DNA from: Pseudomonadota bacterium
GTDB taxonomy: Bacteria > Myxococcota_A > UBA796 > SXON01
DNA length: 64,000 bases
Direction of reading: 5' to 3'
Assembly (NCBI GenBank): GCA_030685065.1
Contig: JAUXQH010000142.1
Span: 62,001 to 126,000, forward strand
Under the pieces are notes generated by a model. That model was not told the origin of the DNA and made no database searches. It saw only the letters and a list, made by a program, of their open reading frames with translations. This document shows positions 46,647 to 55,729 of this stretch, piece by piece. The position numbers and the translations under genes are program-made. Position 1 is the stretch's first letter. Each line of letters starts with the position of its first letter.

Positions 46647-47141
46647 ATGAGCTGGTGGGCGCCTCTCGATTTTCCGTCCGGTTCCGGCCCCCTCTCCGGG
46701 TGCGGCCCGCTCGTCGCGGTGGCCGACAAGGCCGGCGCGCTCACGCACCTCGGCTTCCCGCCGTGGGCGCCGCCGGCGTCGGCTCGGCTGGACGCGGCTC
46801 CGTTCGCGGGGCTCCTGACGTGGCTCGAGGCCTACGCAGCCCGTGGCGACGCGCCGGTCGACTTTCCGATGGCGCCCACCGGTACGGAATTCCAGAAGCG
46901 GGTCTGGGAGGCCCTGCGCGCGATTCCGTTCGGGCGCACGACCTCCTACGGGGCGCTCGCCGTCACGCTCGGCGGGGCCACGCTCACCCGGGCGGTAGGC
47001 CGAGCCAACGGAGCCAACCCCATCGCGATCGTCGTGCCCTGTCACCGTGTCATCGGCGCCGATGGAGGCCTGGTCGGATACGCGGGGGGGCTTCCGAACA
47101 AGCGTGCATTGTTGCGTCACGAAGGTGTACTGTTGCTGTGA
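46647..47141 (+). CDS. ogt: Methylated-DNA--protein-cysteine S-methyltransferase
   Basis: The 164-residue protein has the full DNA-binding and active-site block: EFQKRVWEALRAIPFGRTTSYG, AVGRANGANPIAIVVPCHRVIG and GYAGG, each within the usual spacing (only short parts quoted). The acceptor Cys lies in PCHR. It directly reverses O6-methylguanine by a suicide reaction. The N-terminal region is short, as in Ogt. Divergent from the alcohol dehydrogenase gene, 63 bp apart. Confidence 0.93.
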   Translation: MSWWAPLDFPSGSGPLSGCGPLVAVADKAGALTHLGFPPWAPPASARLDAAPFAGLLTWLEAYAARGDAPVDFPMAPTGTEFQKRVWEALRAIPFGRTTSYGALAVTLGGATLTRAVGRANGANPIAIVVPCHRVIGADGGLVGYAGGLPNKRALLRHEGVLLL

Positions 47142-47179
47142 CTGGGTATGGCACCCGGACGGGTGTGAGGTGCGTTAGC

Positions 47180-48061
47180 ATGCGCGTCCCTCCCCCGAGC
47201 GTCCCGATGTCCCTCCTCGCCTCCTTGCTCCTCCTCCCCACGCTCGCCCACGCCGAGACGGTGCCCCTCGAGTTCCAGGTGCCCGCCACCGTCAAGATGT
47301 TCGAGCAGGTGCGGATCACCAAGGCCACCGGGAAGGTGAAGGGAAAGGATTGTGTGGGGGCGCTCGCGGTCGCGAAGGATGACCTCGCCCGCGTCATGGG
47401 GAAAAACGGGATGACGGACATCATCGCGATCTACACGCTCAACGCACGCGTCGGATGGGTGCCCGTGACCGACGTGGACTGCACGTTCGTGGGCCCGGCC
47501 GACGCGCCCAAGGCCACCGAAGTGAAGATCGAGGCGCTGCTCACCAAGGCGGGCGAGGGCGCGGCGTACGCGGACATCACCGGGATGCGGGCGACCGAGA
47601 TCGTCGATGCGTACATCGGCAAGCGGGGGGCGTTCGTGGGCGCCATCCTCATGGGCACGCGGATCGACGAGATCGACGGCGCCTTGTGGTGGCGCGACAT
47701 GGAGGGGGACCGCAAGGACACCTTCGGCCGCAGCGACAACCAGAACGATCGCGCCGTGGTCATGTTCCGCGAGATCGTGACGCCCGAGCTCGCCCGCCTG
47801 GGCGACACGCTGGCCCGCATCCCCGAGGTCAAGGGCATCACCGTGGTCACGGGCTGCACCCGCACCAACAAGGAAGGCAAGACCGAGTCGGAGACCTGGC
47901 ACTACCGCCTCCCCACCTCGGCGATCACCGAGTTTCTCGGCGGCAAGATCACCGAGCAGCAGCTGGTGGCCGTCGGCGGCGCCTACATCGGCCCCGACCT
48001 GGCCGGGATGAACTCCCGCCTCACCAAGGTGGACGTGTCGTTCGTGCAAGCGGACGACTGA
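47180..48061 (+). CDS. Exported protein of unknown function
   Basis: ATG 47180 follows a GAGGTG and gives 293 residues with a signal peptide ending at AHAE (about residue 25); ATG 47207 is an alternative. The mature protein is mixed alpha/beta, with a Cys in KGKDCVGA, a Cys in DVDCTFVG, and a Cys in VVTGCTRTN. I recognise no family. Two Cys could form a periplasmic disulfide. It lies between ogt and the UspA gene on the same strand. Confidence 0.7.
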   Translation: MRVPPPSVPMSLLASLLLLPTLAHAETVPLEFQVPATVKMFEQVRITKATGKVKGKDCVGALAVAKDDLARVMGKNGMTDIIAIYTLNARVGWVPVTDVDCTFVGPADAPKATEVKIEALLTKAGEGAAYADITGMRATEIVDAYIGKRGAFVGAILMGTRIDEIDGALWWRDMEGDRKDTFGRSDNQNDRAVVMFREIVTPELARLGDTLARIPEVKGITVVTGCTRTNKEGKTESETWHYRLPTSAITEFLGGKITEQQLVAVGGAYIGPDLAGMNSRLTKVDVSFVQADD

Positions 48062-48129
48062 CGGGGCGCCCGCCGAAGGCCGGCGTTCGGGGCGGACGTG
48101 TTAGGGGGAAGCTCGGCCTTGGAGCGCCC

Positions 48130-48564
48130 ATGATCACGCACATCCTCGTCGCCATCGACGGCTCGGAGCATTCCCGACGTGCGGCGTACTACGCCCGTGA
48201 CCTCGCCCGGCAGACGAACGCCACCCTCACCATGCTGGTCGCGGTCGTGCCGCCCTCGGCGGTGACGATCCCGCCGTTCGACGCGATGTCGATCACCGAG
48301 TCGAGCCCCGATCCAACCCACCTCGCGGCCGCGCAGGAGCTGATGGACGAGCTCATCGCCGATCTGGGGCACGGGCGCGCCATCCCCCAGGTGTCCGTCG
48401 GGCCGGTCCCCGCGGAGATCATCGTGAGCGAGGCCGCGCGGCTCGGGGCCGATCTCGTCGTCGTGGGCGCGCGGGGCGTGAGCACGGCCGAGCGCCTGCT
48501 GCTCGGATCGGTCAGCGACCGCGTGGTGCGAGAGGCGGATCGGCCCGTGCTCGTGATCCGGTAG
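48130..48564 (+). CDS. Universal stress protein (UspA family)
   Basis: The 144-residue protein is a single Usp domain. It begins ILVAIDGSEHSRRA and ends with the nucleotide-binding GARGVSTAERLLLGSVSDRVVREADRPVLVIR motif (G-x2-G-x9-G-[ST] pattern), so it is of the ATP-binding UspFG type. Cytoplasmic, likely a stress-response protein. It follows the exported protein by 68 bp. Confidence 0.93.
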   Translation: MITHILVAIDGSEHSRRAAYYARDLARQTNATLTMLVAVVPPSAVTIPPFDAMSITESSPDPTHLAAAQELMDELIADLGHGRAIPQVSVGPVPAEIIVSEAARLGADLVVVGARGVSTAERLLLGSVSDRVVREADRPVLVIR

Positions 48565-48610
48565 CGTATCTTTTCGTCACGCCCGGCGCGGACTCGGCGT
48601 ATCCTCGGGC

Positions 48611-50542
48611 ATGCGCTCGCTTCCCCGTCTCGTCCTGCTCGGCATGTCCGGCCTCGGTCTGTCCGGCCTCGGCCTCTCCGGCTGCGTCCTCGACACGAAC
48701 CTGCACTCCAAGCAGAAGGATCCGGTGGTCGACACCGGCGACACCGCGGTGGATGTCCCGGTCGACACCGACACCCCGCCGGACGACACCGACACCGAGG
48801 ACAGCGGCCCGCCCCCGTCTTGTGACGAGGACAATTTCCCCTCGGCCACGATCCCGCAGCTCGAGGAGTGCTACTCCGAGGGTGTCGAGGTGGGCTCTTT
48901 CACGCCCATCATCGAGTGGACCAACACCGACCCGGGTGACACCTACACCACCCCGGTGGTCGGGCAGCTGACCGACGACAACGGGAACGGTGTCATCGAT
49001 GACGGCGACACCCCCGACGTCGTCGTGGCCAACACGGCGGGCGTGCTCTGGGCGATCTCCGGCGACGGGCGGACGCTGTGGAGCGCGGGCAGCCTCGGCA
49101 GCGAGCCGATGACCGCCGCCATCGGTGACCTCGATGGGGACGGGTTTCCCGAGGTGGTCGGGTCCGGCTACAACAACACCCTCGCGGTGCACGGGGAGAA
49201 CGGCTCGCCCCTGTGGAGCGCCGTTGCGGCCAGCTCTCCGGCGTGCGGCGCGGTCGCGATCGCTGACCTCGACGCCGACGGCGACCCCGAGGTCATCCTC
49301 GGCAATCTGATCCTCAACGGCCAGGATGGGCGGACGCGCGGCACGGGCCGCTTCGGCAAGGGCACCGGCTACTCGGGCGGCGGTGCGGCGACGATGGGCG
49401 CGGCGGCCGACATCAACCGCGACGGACTGCTCGAGGTCGTGGTCGGCAACGCGCTCTACGACGCGGACGGCAACGCCATCTGGGCGAACGGCCAGAGCGA
49501 CGGGTTCGTGGCGGTTGGCAACTTCGACAGTGACCCCGAGGGTGAGATCGTCGTCACCTGGACCGGCAACGTGCGCCTCCAGGACGACGATGGCACCGTG
49601 CTCTGGAGCGCCAACTACACCGGCAGCACCAGCGGGCCCCCGACGGTGGCCGACTTCGACGGCGACGGCGAGCCCGAGATCGGCGTGGCGGGCAACGGCG
49701 AGTACAAGGTCATCGATGCGGACGGCACCGCGCTCTGGTCCCGGCCCACCGTCGACTTCTCCAGCGGGTTCACCGGCTCCTCCGTGTTCGACTTCGAAGG
49801 CGACGGCATCGCCGAGGTCGTCTACGCGGACGAGAACGATGTGTACGTGTTCGACGGCCCCACCGGCGCGGTCAAGCTCCGGGAGCCCACCCACTCCTCC
49901 GCCACGTGCAGCGAGTACCCCGCCGTGGCCGACGTCGACGGGGACGGCCACGCCGAGATCATCTACACCTCCAGCAGCTACTCGGGGTCCGAGCGAGGGG
50001 TTCGTGTCATCGGGGACGCCGACAACAGCTGGATGCCCGGCCGAAAGGTCTGGAACCAGCACGCGTACAGCATCACCAACGTCGAGGACGATGGCTCCAT
50101 CCCTGTCACACCTGACGTGAATTGGGACAGCTACAACAACTTCCGCTCCGGGGACGTGACGCCCGGAGAGGGCGGGTACAGCGGCCCCGACCTGTTCCCG
50201 TTCATCCACACCGTTTGTGCGGAGGAGTGCGGCGCCGGCAACGTGACCGTGTGGTACTCCATCGGCAACCAGGGCTTCGACGACGTGGTGGACTCGGTCG
50301 AGCTCGAGTTCTGGGGGGACACCGACGCGGGGCGCGTCCTGCTCGGCACGAGCACCCGGAGCGCCAATCTCCCCGCCGGCGTGCGGACACGGTCGGAGTT
50401 CATCGAGCTCACGGGCGTTCCCAGCCCGCTGTACGACATCATCGTCACGGTTGACGGTGGGGACGAGACCGGGTCCGGCGTGGTGGACGAGTGCTACGAG
50501 GACAACAACACCGCCAATTGGGGCGCGGTGGTGTGTCCGTAG
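48611..50542 (+). CDS. FG-GAP/VCBS-repeat lipoprotein B
   Basis: The 643-residue protein has a long lipoprotein signal (LVLLGMSGLGLSGLGLSGC, lipobox LGLSGC) and a short Asp/Thr/Pro linker. The propeller region has DLDGDGFPEVV, DLDADGDPEVI, DINRDGLLEVV, DFDGDGEPEIG, DFEGDGIAEVV and DVDGDGHAEII. The C-terminal part begins at VWNQHAYSITN and carries paired Cys and YEDNNTA, as in lipoprotein A at 40071-41918, with a CARDB-like beta pattern. The same domain order in both shows an old duplication. Probably a Ca-binding surface protein. Confidence 0.85.
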   Translation: MRSLPRLVLLGMSGLGLSGLGLSGCVLDTNLHSKQKDPVVDTGDTAVDVPVDTDTPPDDTDTEDSGPPPSCDEDNFPSATIPQLEECYSEGVEVGSFTPIIEWTNTDPGDTYTTPVVGQLTDDNGNGVIDDGDTPDVVVANTAGVLWAISGDGRTLWSAGSLGSEPMTAAIGDLDGDGFPEVVGSGYNNTLAVHGENGSPLWSAVAASSPACGAVAIADLDADGDPEVILGNLILNGQDGRTRGTGRFGKGTGYSGGGAATMGAAADINRDGLLEVVVGNALYDADGNAIWANGQSDGFVAVGNFDSDPEGEIVVTWTGNVRLQDDDGTVLWSANYTGSTSGPPTVADFDGDGEPEIGVAGNGEYKVIDADGTALWSRPTVDFSSGFTGSSVFDFEGDGIAEVVYADENDVYVFDGPTGAVKLREPTHSSATCSEYPAVADVDGDGHAEIIYTSSSYSGSERGVRVIGDADNSWMPGRKVWNQHAYSITNVEDDGSIPVTPDVNWDSYNNFRSGDVTPGEGGYSGPDLFPFIHTVCAEECGAGNVTVWYSIGNQGFDDVVDSVELEFWGDTDAGRVLLGTSTRSANLPAGVRTRSEFIELTGVPSPLYDIIVTVDGGDETGSGVVDECYEDNNTANWGAVVCP

Positions 50543-50609
50543 GCGTCCGTCGCGACCCCCGGCAGGGGTCTCACATCCGCTTCGTCGGCGGGCGCCCACC
50601 GGAGCCCCG

Positions 50610-51428
50610 ATGATCGTGGCGGCCCTCGAGCTGCCCGGCCGCGGGGGAACCATCGCCGAGCGCCTCGCGCAAGCCGACCTCGCGATCGACGCTGCCGTCG
50701 CGACCGGAGCGCGGCTCGTGGTCCTGCCCGAGGCCTACCTCCCCGGGTACTCCCACGTCCGCGCCTCCTGCGCGGAGGACGCGCTCGGATTTCTCACCGA
50801 TCGCGCGGCCCGCCACCGCGCCTGCCTCGCGATGGGATACCTGGCGCACGACGCGTGCAGCATGGCGTTGGTAGCGCCAGATGGCCGGCGTTGGACATAC
50901 CAGAAGCGCTTCCTCTCCCCAGCCGAGGCGAGGGTGTGGACGGCCGGCCGCGTGCCGGTCATCGCCAACACCCCCGTCGGTCGCGTCGGTCTGGCGCTGT
51001 GCGCCGACGTGCTCCAGCGCGCGACCTGGGAGCCCTTCCGCGGCGCGGTGGACATCGTGGCCGTCGGCGCGGCGTGGCCCGACTACGTTGGCCGGCTGGC
51101 GAAGATGCCCGTCGTGACACGGCCGGCGCTACGCTGGCTCTTCTCGCAGTCCAATCCGTACCGGGACGACCTGCTGGGGCGAGCCGCCGTGGCGATCGGG
51201 GCGCCCGTGGTCTTCGCGAACGCCCACGGCAACATGGAGGGAGCAGAAGGCTTTTCGGGAGGATCGGGGGTGTGGAGCTCGACGGGAGAACGCGTCGCAC
51301 GGGTGATGGACGGTGTCGCGAGCGCGTGTGTGTCCGCCGGCACGCCCGGGTCCCCCCTGGGACATCCTCCGGAGTGGGAGGCCTTCACGACGATCTATCG
51401 GTGGGCGGGACGCTACGGCAGGAGGTAG
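50610..51428 (+). CDS. Carbon-nitrogen hydrolase (nitrilase superfamily)
   Basis: The 272-residue protein starts at ATG 50610 after GGAG. The nitrilase triad is present in order: Glu in LPEAYLPG (about residue 45), Lys in YQKRFLSP (about 97) and Cys in LALCADV (about 131). The length fits a single-domain amidase, such as N-carbamoylputrescine- or N-carbamoyl amino acid hydrolase-like enzymes. The substrate cannot be told. It converges on the glycosyltransferase gene 28 bp away. Confidence 0.88.
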   Translation: MIVAALELPGRGGTIAERLAQADLAIDAAVATGARLVVLPEAYLPGYSHVRASCAEDALGFLTDRAARHRACLAMGYLAHDACSMALVAPDGRRWTYQKRFLSPAEARVWTAGRVPVIANTPVGRVGLALCADVLQRATWEPFRGAVDIVAVGAAWPDYVGRLAKMPVVTRPALRWLFSQSNPYRDDLLGRAAVAIGAPVVFANAHGNMEGAEGFSGGSGVWSSTGERVARVMDGVASACVSAGTPGSPLGHPPEWEAFTTIYRWAGRYGRR

Positions 51429-51456
51429 CGAGCGCCCAGCCGATCGCCATGACGGC

Positions 51457-52413
51457 TCACCGCCCTCGCAGAAAATCCACCCCGCCCGCGACCACCGCCC
51501 CGGCGACGGTCGTCCTTTCCACTGCCATCAGCGGCACGCACGCGAGCGCAAAGGCGAGCCCGCCCTCCTCCTCGAGGAACCCCAACAGGTCGCGCTCCCA
51601 GACGACGAGCCCCGCCGTGAGGCTCGCCGCGAGCCTCCACCGTCCGGTCAGCGCCGCGGCTACGGCTCCCACCCCGAGCGGGACCCCCAGCAGGTAGTGC
51701 AGCTGCCGCCGCTCGCCGCGGCCGCTGACCGTCACGCTCTGCTCGCCCCGCGCGCGGCGGGAGAGCGTCGTTCGTGTGTGGTTCCGCGCCTTGTGGAAGT
51801 CGTTGCGCATCGCCCCGAGGAAGGTGAACCGGTGGCGATGCTCGGCGGCGAGCGTCTTGTCGAGCAGCACGCGTCCTCCGGACTCGTGGAGGGTCCGCCC
51901 CAGCTCGACGTCCTCGACCGACACCGTGCGCAGCCGCGTGTCGAAGCCCCCGACCCGCTCGAAGTCGGCGCGTGTGATGGCCGCCAGCATCGTCGTCAGG
52001 TGTCGCGTCTCTCGCTCCTGCTGCAGCGTGAAGTGGCGGTGGGTGAGGTTCTTGTAGCGGCTGACGAGCCCCGCGTGCGGATGCGCGGCGGTGACGGTGC
52101 CCCAGATTGCGGCCGCCTCGGGCGTCGCGGCGAAGCCCGCGGCAAGTTTCGCGAAGGTATCCGGGGGTACGACGATGTCCGCGTCGACGAACACGAGCAC
52201 GTCGCCAGTGGCGGCGCGCGCGCCGGCATTGCGGGCCGCCGCCGGGCCGGCGTTGGGCTGCCGGAGGACGATGGCGGAGGCCGCGGTCACCGGGGTGCGC
52301 GATCCGTCGTCGACCACGATGATGTCGACGGGGGCGGGAACGCAGGCGGCGAGCGCCGCGAGGCAGCGGGCGAGGTTGTCGGCGTCCTCCACGTTCCGGA
52401 CCAGCGCGGGCAC
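51457..52413 (-). CDS. Family 2 glycosyltransferase
   Basis: The GT-A fold motifs are clear: IIVVDDGSRTPV, NAGPAAARNAGA, VFVDADIV (DxD), and SVEDVELGRTL (ED catalytic block). The C-terminal ~90 residues hold two or more hydrophobic segments. The homologous N-terminus, PPRFSAIVPALV, lies upstream of the first standard start codon (GTG 52413), so the annotated start cuts off the first beta strand. Extended upstream, the frame runs into the overlapping end of the radical SAM gene. The real start may be a rare codon or may need readthrough from that gene. Probably inner-membrane-associated and part of the 51-58 kb locus. Confidence 0.82.
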   Translation of the reverse strand: MPALVRNVEDADNLARCLAALAACVPAPVDIIVVDDGSRTPVTAASAIVLRQPNAGPAAARNAGARAATGDVLVFVDADIVVPPDTFAKLAAGFAATPEAAAIWGTVTAAHPHAGLVSRYKNLTHRHFTLQQERETRHLTTMLAAITRADFERVGGFDTRLRTVSVEDVELGRTLHESGGRVLLDKTLAAEHRHRFTFLGAMRNDFHKARNHTRTTLSRRARGEQSVTVSGRGERRQLHYLLGVPLGVGAVAAALTGRWRLAASLTAGLVVWERDLLGFLEEEGGLAFALACVPLMAVERTTVAGAVVAGGVDFLRGR

Positions 52414-52435
52414 GATGGCGGAGAAGCGCGGGGGC

Positions 52436-53524
52436 TCAGACTTTGCAGCAGCGATGACACACCTCGAACGATTTCTGCCACTGCGCGAGCCGCACCGCCT
52501 TCATGCGCGGGTGGTTCCAAACCGTGTCGAGGTCGTCCGTCAGCAGGTTTCCGACGGGTTCGTCGAAGAGGTGCCCGCAGGGCACCACCGAGGCGTCGGG
52601 ACGGAGGAACAGCGTGTGCCAGAGCGTGTGACACCGCCGCTCGACCCCGCCTCCCTCCCGGTACCAGGCGCGCCGCTCCACATCGTCGAGAACGGGGTGG
52701 AACGTGACGAACCCGCGGAAGTCCTTCTCCATCGCGCGCGCCTCGATCAGCGTGGGGCCGATGTCGAAGGCTGCCAGCCTGGCGTCGGGGAGGACAAGAT
52801 AGGTGACCTTGTGGGTCTCCTTCGCGTGCTCGGTCTCGGTCAGAAACGAGAGCCAGGTGAACCGTACGGCGTCCACGCCAAGCTCCCGGCCCATCTCCGC
52901 CACGGCGCGGATCGATCCGGCGCTCTCCAGTGATACCGCGCAGTTGATGATGACGCGCGTGCGCTTCCGGTCACGATGCTGGAGCAGGTTCGACAGGCCG
53001 CCGACCGTGCGCTGGTACGCCCCGGGCCGGCCCATCGCCGCGTCGTGACCGGCCTCGTCGCCCAGCAGGCTGAACATCACCACGTCCGGCCCGATCTCCG
53101 CGAGCTTCCTCGCCTTCGACGGACCGAGCGACGTCCCGGACGTGACGGTGAAGATGCGGCCACCGCGCTTCTTGATGCGGGCGTAGTGGTCGAGGATCCC
53201 GGGGTGCGCCATGGGCTCGCCCCCGCCGATCGCGAGCGTCGGGATGCGCGGGACGAGCTTGTCGATGAGCTTGATCTGATCGGACTCCGAGAGGGGTTGA
53301 GTCCACTCTTCGACGACCTGCGTCACGTTGCAGAAGGTGCACGCCTCGGGGCAGGCGTAGGTGACGTACTGGCACGCGGCGATCGGCGTGGGTGCGCTGC
53401 CGTCGCGACGCACATACCAGGACACCGGGAGCTGGATCCCCCGGGCGAGCTGCGGGAGGCTCCAGAGCCCCCGCACGACCCAGGCGGTGTGGGCCTGAGA
53501 GCGGACCTCCTCGACCAGTGACAT
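52436..53524 (-). CDS. Radical SAM/SPASM protein
   Basis: The 362-residue protein has CPEACTFC (Cys-x3-Cys-x2-Cys) about residue 60, GGGEPM, and a SPASM-like end with CHTLWHTLFLRPDASVVPCG (20 residues), then CHRCCKV at the extreme C-terminus. ATG 53524 is used; ATG 53551 is equally possible and would form, with the divergent methyltransferase start, a shared CATG. The preceding N-terminal region (WVVRGLWSLPQLARG) is amphipathic. Such enzymes act on peptides, sugars or lipids. It is followed by the glycosyltransferase with essentially no gap. Confidence 0.82.
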   Translation of the reverse strand: MSLVEEVRSQAHTAWVVRGLWSLPQLARGIQLPVSWYVRRDGSAPTPIAACQYVTYACPEACTFCNVTQVVEEWTQPLSESDQIKLIDKLVPRIPTLAIGGGEPMAHPGILDHYARIKKRGGRIFTVTSGTSLGPSKARKLAEIGPDVVMFSLLGDEAGHDAAMGRPGAYQRTVGGLSNLLQHRDRKRTRVIINCAVSLESAGSIRAVAEMGRELGVDAVRFTWLSFLTETEHAKETHKVTYLVLPDARLAAFDIGPTLIEARAMEKDFRGFVTFHPVLDDVERRAWYREGGGVERRCHTLWHTLFLRPDASVVPCGHLFDEPVGNLLTDDLDTVWNHPRMKAVRLAQWQKSFEVCHRCCKV

Positions 53525-53549
53525 CCAAACAGGATACCACTGGGGCCGC

Positions 53550-54215
53550 ATGGCCGACCGGCAAGGCGAACATCTCTACGGGCGGATCCGCGCGATGACC
53601 GCAGGTCGCGGGCCGAGGGCGCGCGCGCGCATCGCCCAGCGTTGGTACGGATCGCCGTTTCTGAAGGTGGAACGCTGGGTTCCGCAGGTGGGGCGGATCG
53701 TCGATCTCGGGTGCGGCTTCGGGCTGTTCAGCGCGGTGCTGGCGCTCGGACAGCCGGAACGCGTCGTGCACGGCATCGACGTGGATGCTCGGAAAATAGA
53801 GAGGGCGAAGGCGCTGTTCGGTGTGCTGCCGAACGTAGAGTTCCAGTGTCTCGATCTGGCGGATGCCCGGCTCGAACCGTGTGACGCCGTCGTCTTCTAC
53901 GACGTGCTCCACCACCTCCGCGATGCCCTCGTCGAGCGGCTCCTCGCCGCGGCCTACGACGCCCTGTCGCCCGGCGGGCAGATCATCGTGAAGGAGAACG
54001 ACACCGAGCCGTTCCTGAAGCGGCAGATCTCGGAGGTGGTCGAGAGGGTGGCGGTCGGGCTGTCGATCACGCAGAGCGATCCGGTGCATTTCCGATCCCG
54101 CGGTGAATGGGTGGCCGCGTTGGAGGCCGTGGGATTCCGCATCCGGCACGCCGAGCACCTTCGCGCGAAGGAAGGGTTCTTCGTGCCCCATTCGCTCTTC
54201 GTGGGGGAGCGGTGA
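53550..54215 (+). CDS. Class I SAM-dependent methyltransferase
   Basis: The 221-residue protein has motif I VDLGCGFGLFS, the acidic motif II GIDVD, motif III-like CDAVVFYDVLHH, and post-III LSPGGQIIVKE. It is soluble. Start ATG 53550 lies one base from a possible ATG of the divergent radical SAM gene. It overlaps the downstream membrane gene as GTGA. The substrate is unknown; the surrounding genes suggest a glycan or lipid-linked molecule. Confidence 0.85.
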   Translation: MADRQGEHLYGRIRAMTAGRGPRARARIAQRWYGSPFLKVERWVPQVGRIVDLGCGFGLFSAVLALGQPERVVHGIDVDARKIERAKALFGVLPNVEFQCLDLADARLEPCDAVVFYDVLHHLRDALVERLLAAAYDALSPGGQIIVKENDTEPFLKRQISEVVERVAVGLSITQSDPVHFRSRGEWVAALEAVGFRIRHAEHLRAKEGFFVPHSLFVGER

Positions 54216-55729
54216 AGGTCCTGAGGGCGTGGGTGATGCTGCGGCTGCCGCTGCCGCTGCTCGTGCTTGTCCTGCTGCCCAACGTGACCGGCGACCTCCT
54301 CGCGCGGCAGCTCACCAAGCTCCCGTACGCACACGGGGCGGTCAAGTTCGGCCTGGAAGTGTGGCAATCGCTGCTGATCCGTCAGGACCGCGTCGGCGGC
54401 GTGATCGTGCTCACCGCCGCGGGTGGAGCCCTCATCACCGGCCTCCGAGGTCGGGTCCGGCTCGTAGCGATGGCGCTTCTGGCGGCCGCCTCGATCGCGG
54501 TCCTCCGGCCGACGACGTGGGCCTACGTCCCGGCGCTCGCGCTGATCCTGGCGAACCTCTCGCTCCGGCTGCCGCGGGGGCTCGCGTGGATCCCGGGGGT
54601 CGAGCTTCTTCTCCCCGTTCCGCTCGCACGGGTGTTGACGTCCAGCACGATCGTGCCTCGTGTTGTCGCGACGCTCGCGCTCCCCGTCCTGGCGCTGTTC
54701 GGGATCCTCGCGGACACGTCGCGCGGCTTCGCCGGCTACGAACGACAGCTCGCCGCCGGCTGGCCCGCGGAGCTCGAGGATCCTCGCGTAACCGTGCTCG
54801 AGCGAGCACTATCCGGCGTCAAGTGCGAGTACCACGACATCGACATCGTGGGGGACCGCGCGCTGGTGGTCGCGGAGGGCACGCATCGCCTGATGTCGGT
54901 GCCAGACGGCGCGACGTACCGGCTGCCGGAGCTGTGGGGTCCGAACAAGGGCCTCACGCTCGACAGCGAGACCGACCCGGCGACCGACACGACGTGGTTC
55001 GTGGACGGCCCGGAGTACGTCTCCGCGGTGCGCTGGGAGGCGGGCGCCTTCGTCAACGTCGGGCGCTCCGTGCGCATGCCGCGACCCATGCACCACAGCT
55101 ATTTGTATCGGATTCATGAGCTCGGACGCCTCGTCCTGTTTACCGTCGGCGTCGGTGACCCGCGTGGCGGCGCGGAGATGCAGACGCTCGACCTCCCGGG
55201 CATGACCGACCCGAAGGCGTTCTGGCTCACGACCGCGGACGGTCGCAGGGTGCCGACGCTCCGGGACGCGGTATGGATCCCGCCCTTGCGACGGTTCGTC
55301 GCGGTTCCGGACATGGGCTCGCGTCTGTACCTCGTGGACGCCGAGACCGGCGCGTCGGAGGCGTGGCTCGAGATGCCGACGCTCAACGGGCGTCCCCGCT
55401 GGATCGACGCGCTCGGCAAGCTCTACGTTCCGATGCCGAACCGCGCCGAGCTCTGGGAGGTCGATCCGGTGACGGAGGAGGTCCGCCACATCCGCACGCA
55501 ACCCGGGGTCCGAACATTGGAAGTTGATGTAGAACGGAACCTTCTCATCACGGCTTCTGTGTTGACGGGCATCGTACTCGTGCAGAGGCTCGACGATGGC
55601 TCGTACGTGGACAGCTTCCGGACGCTGATGCCCATGGCCCGGATGTTGACGATCCTGCCCGGAACGGGCGCCGCGATGCTCTCCACCTGGACGTCGCTCT
55701 ACCGGATCCCGTACGCGGCCGTCCCGTGA
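54212..55729 (+). CDS. Membrane protein with C-terminal propeller-like domain, unknown function
   Basis: GTG 54212 overlaps the methyltransferase stop (GTGA). The 505-residue protein has about five to six N-terminal hydrophobic segments (1-185: LLVLVLLPNVTGDLLA, AMALLAAASIAVL, YVPALALILANLSL, VATLALPVLALFGIL). From about residue 210 to the end it is soluble and beta-rich with propeller-like repeats (DRALVVAEGTHRLMSVPDG, DMGSRLYLVDAETGASEAW). I recognise no family, and the fusion itself is unusual. It overlaps the LPG-synthase-type gene downstream by four bases, so the three form one operon. Confidence 0.7.
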   Translation: MKVLRAWVMLRLPLPLLVLVLLPNVTGDLLARQLTKLPYAHGAVKFGLEVWQSLLIRQDRVGGVIVLTAAGGALITGLRGRVRLVAMALLAAASIAVLRPTTWAYVPALALILANLSLRLPRGLAWIPGVELLLPVPLARVLTSSTIVPRVVATLALPVLALFGILADTSRGFAGYERQLAAGWPAELEDPRVTVLERALSGVKCEYHDIDIVGDRALVVAEGTHRLMSVPDGATYRLPELWGPNKGLTLDSETDPATDTTWFVDGPEYVSAVRWEAGAFVNVGRSVRMPRPMHHSYLYRIHELGRLVLFTVGVGDPRGGAEMQTLDLPGMTDPKAFWLTTADGRRVPTLRDAVWIPPLRRFVAVPDMGSRLYLVDAETGASEAWLEMPTLNGRPRWIDALGKLYVPMPNRAELWEVDPVTEEVRHIRTQPGVRTLEVDVERNLLITASVLTGIVLVQRLDDGSYVDSFRTLMPMARMLTILPGTGAAMLSTWTSLYRIPYAAVP

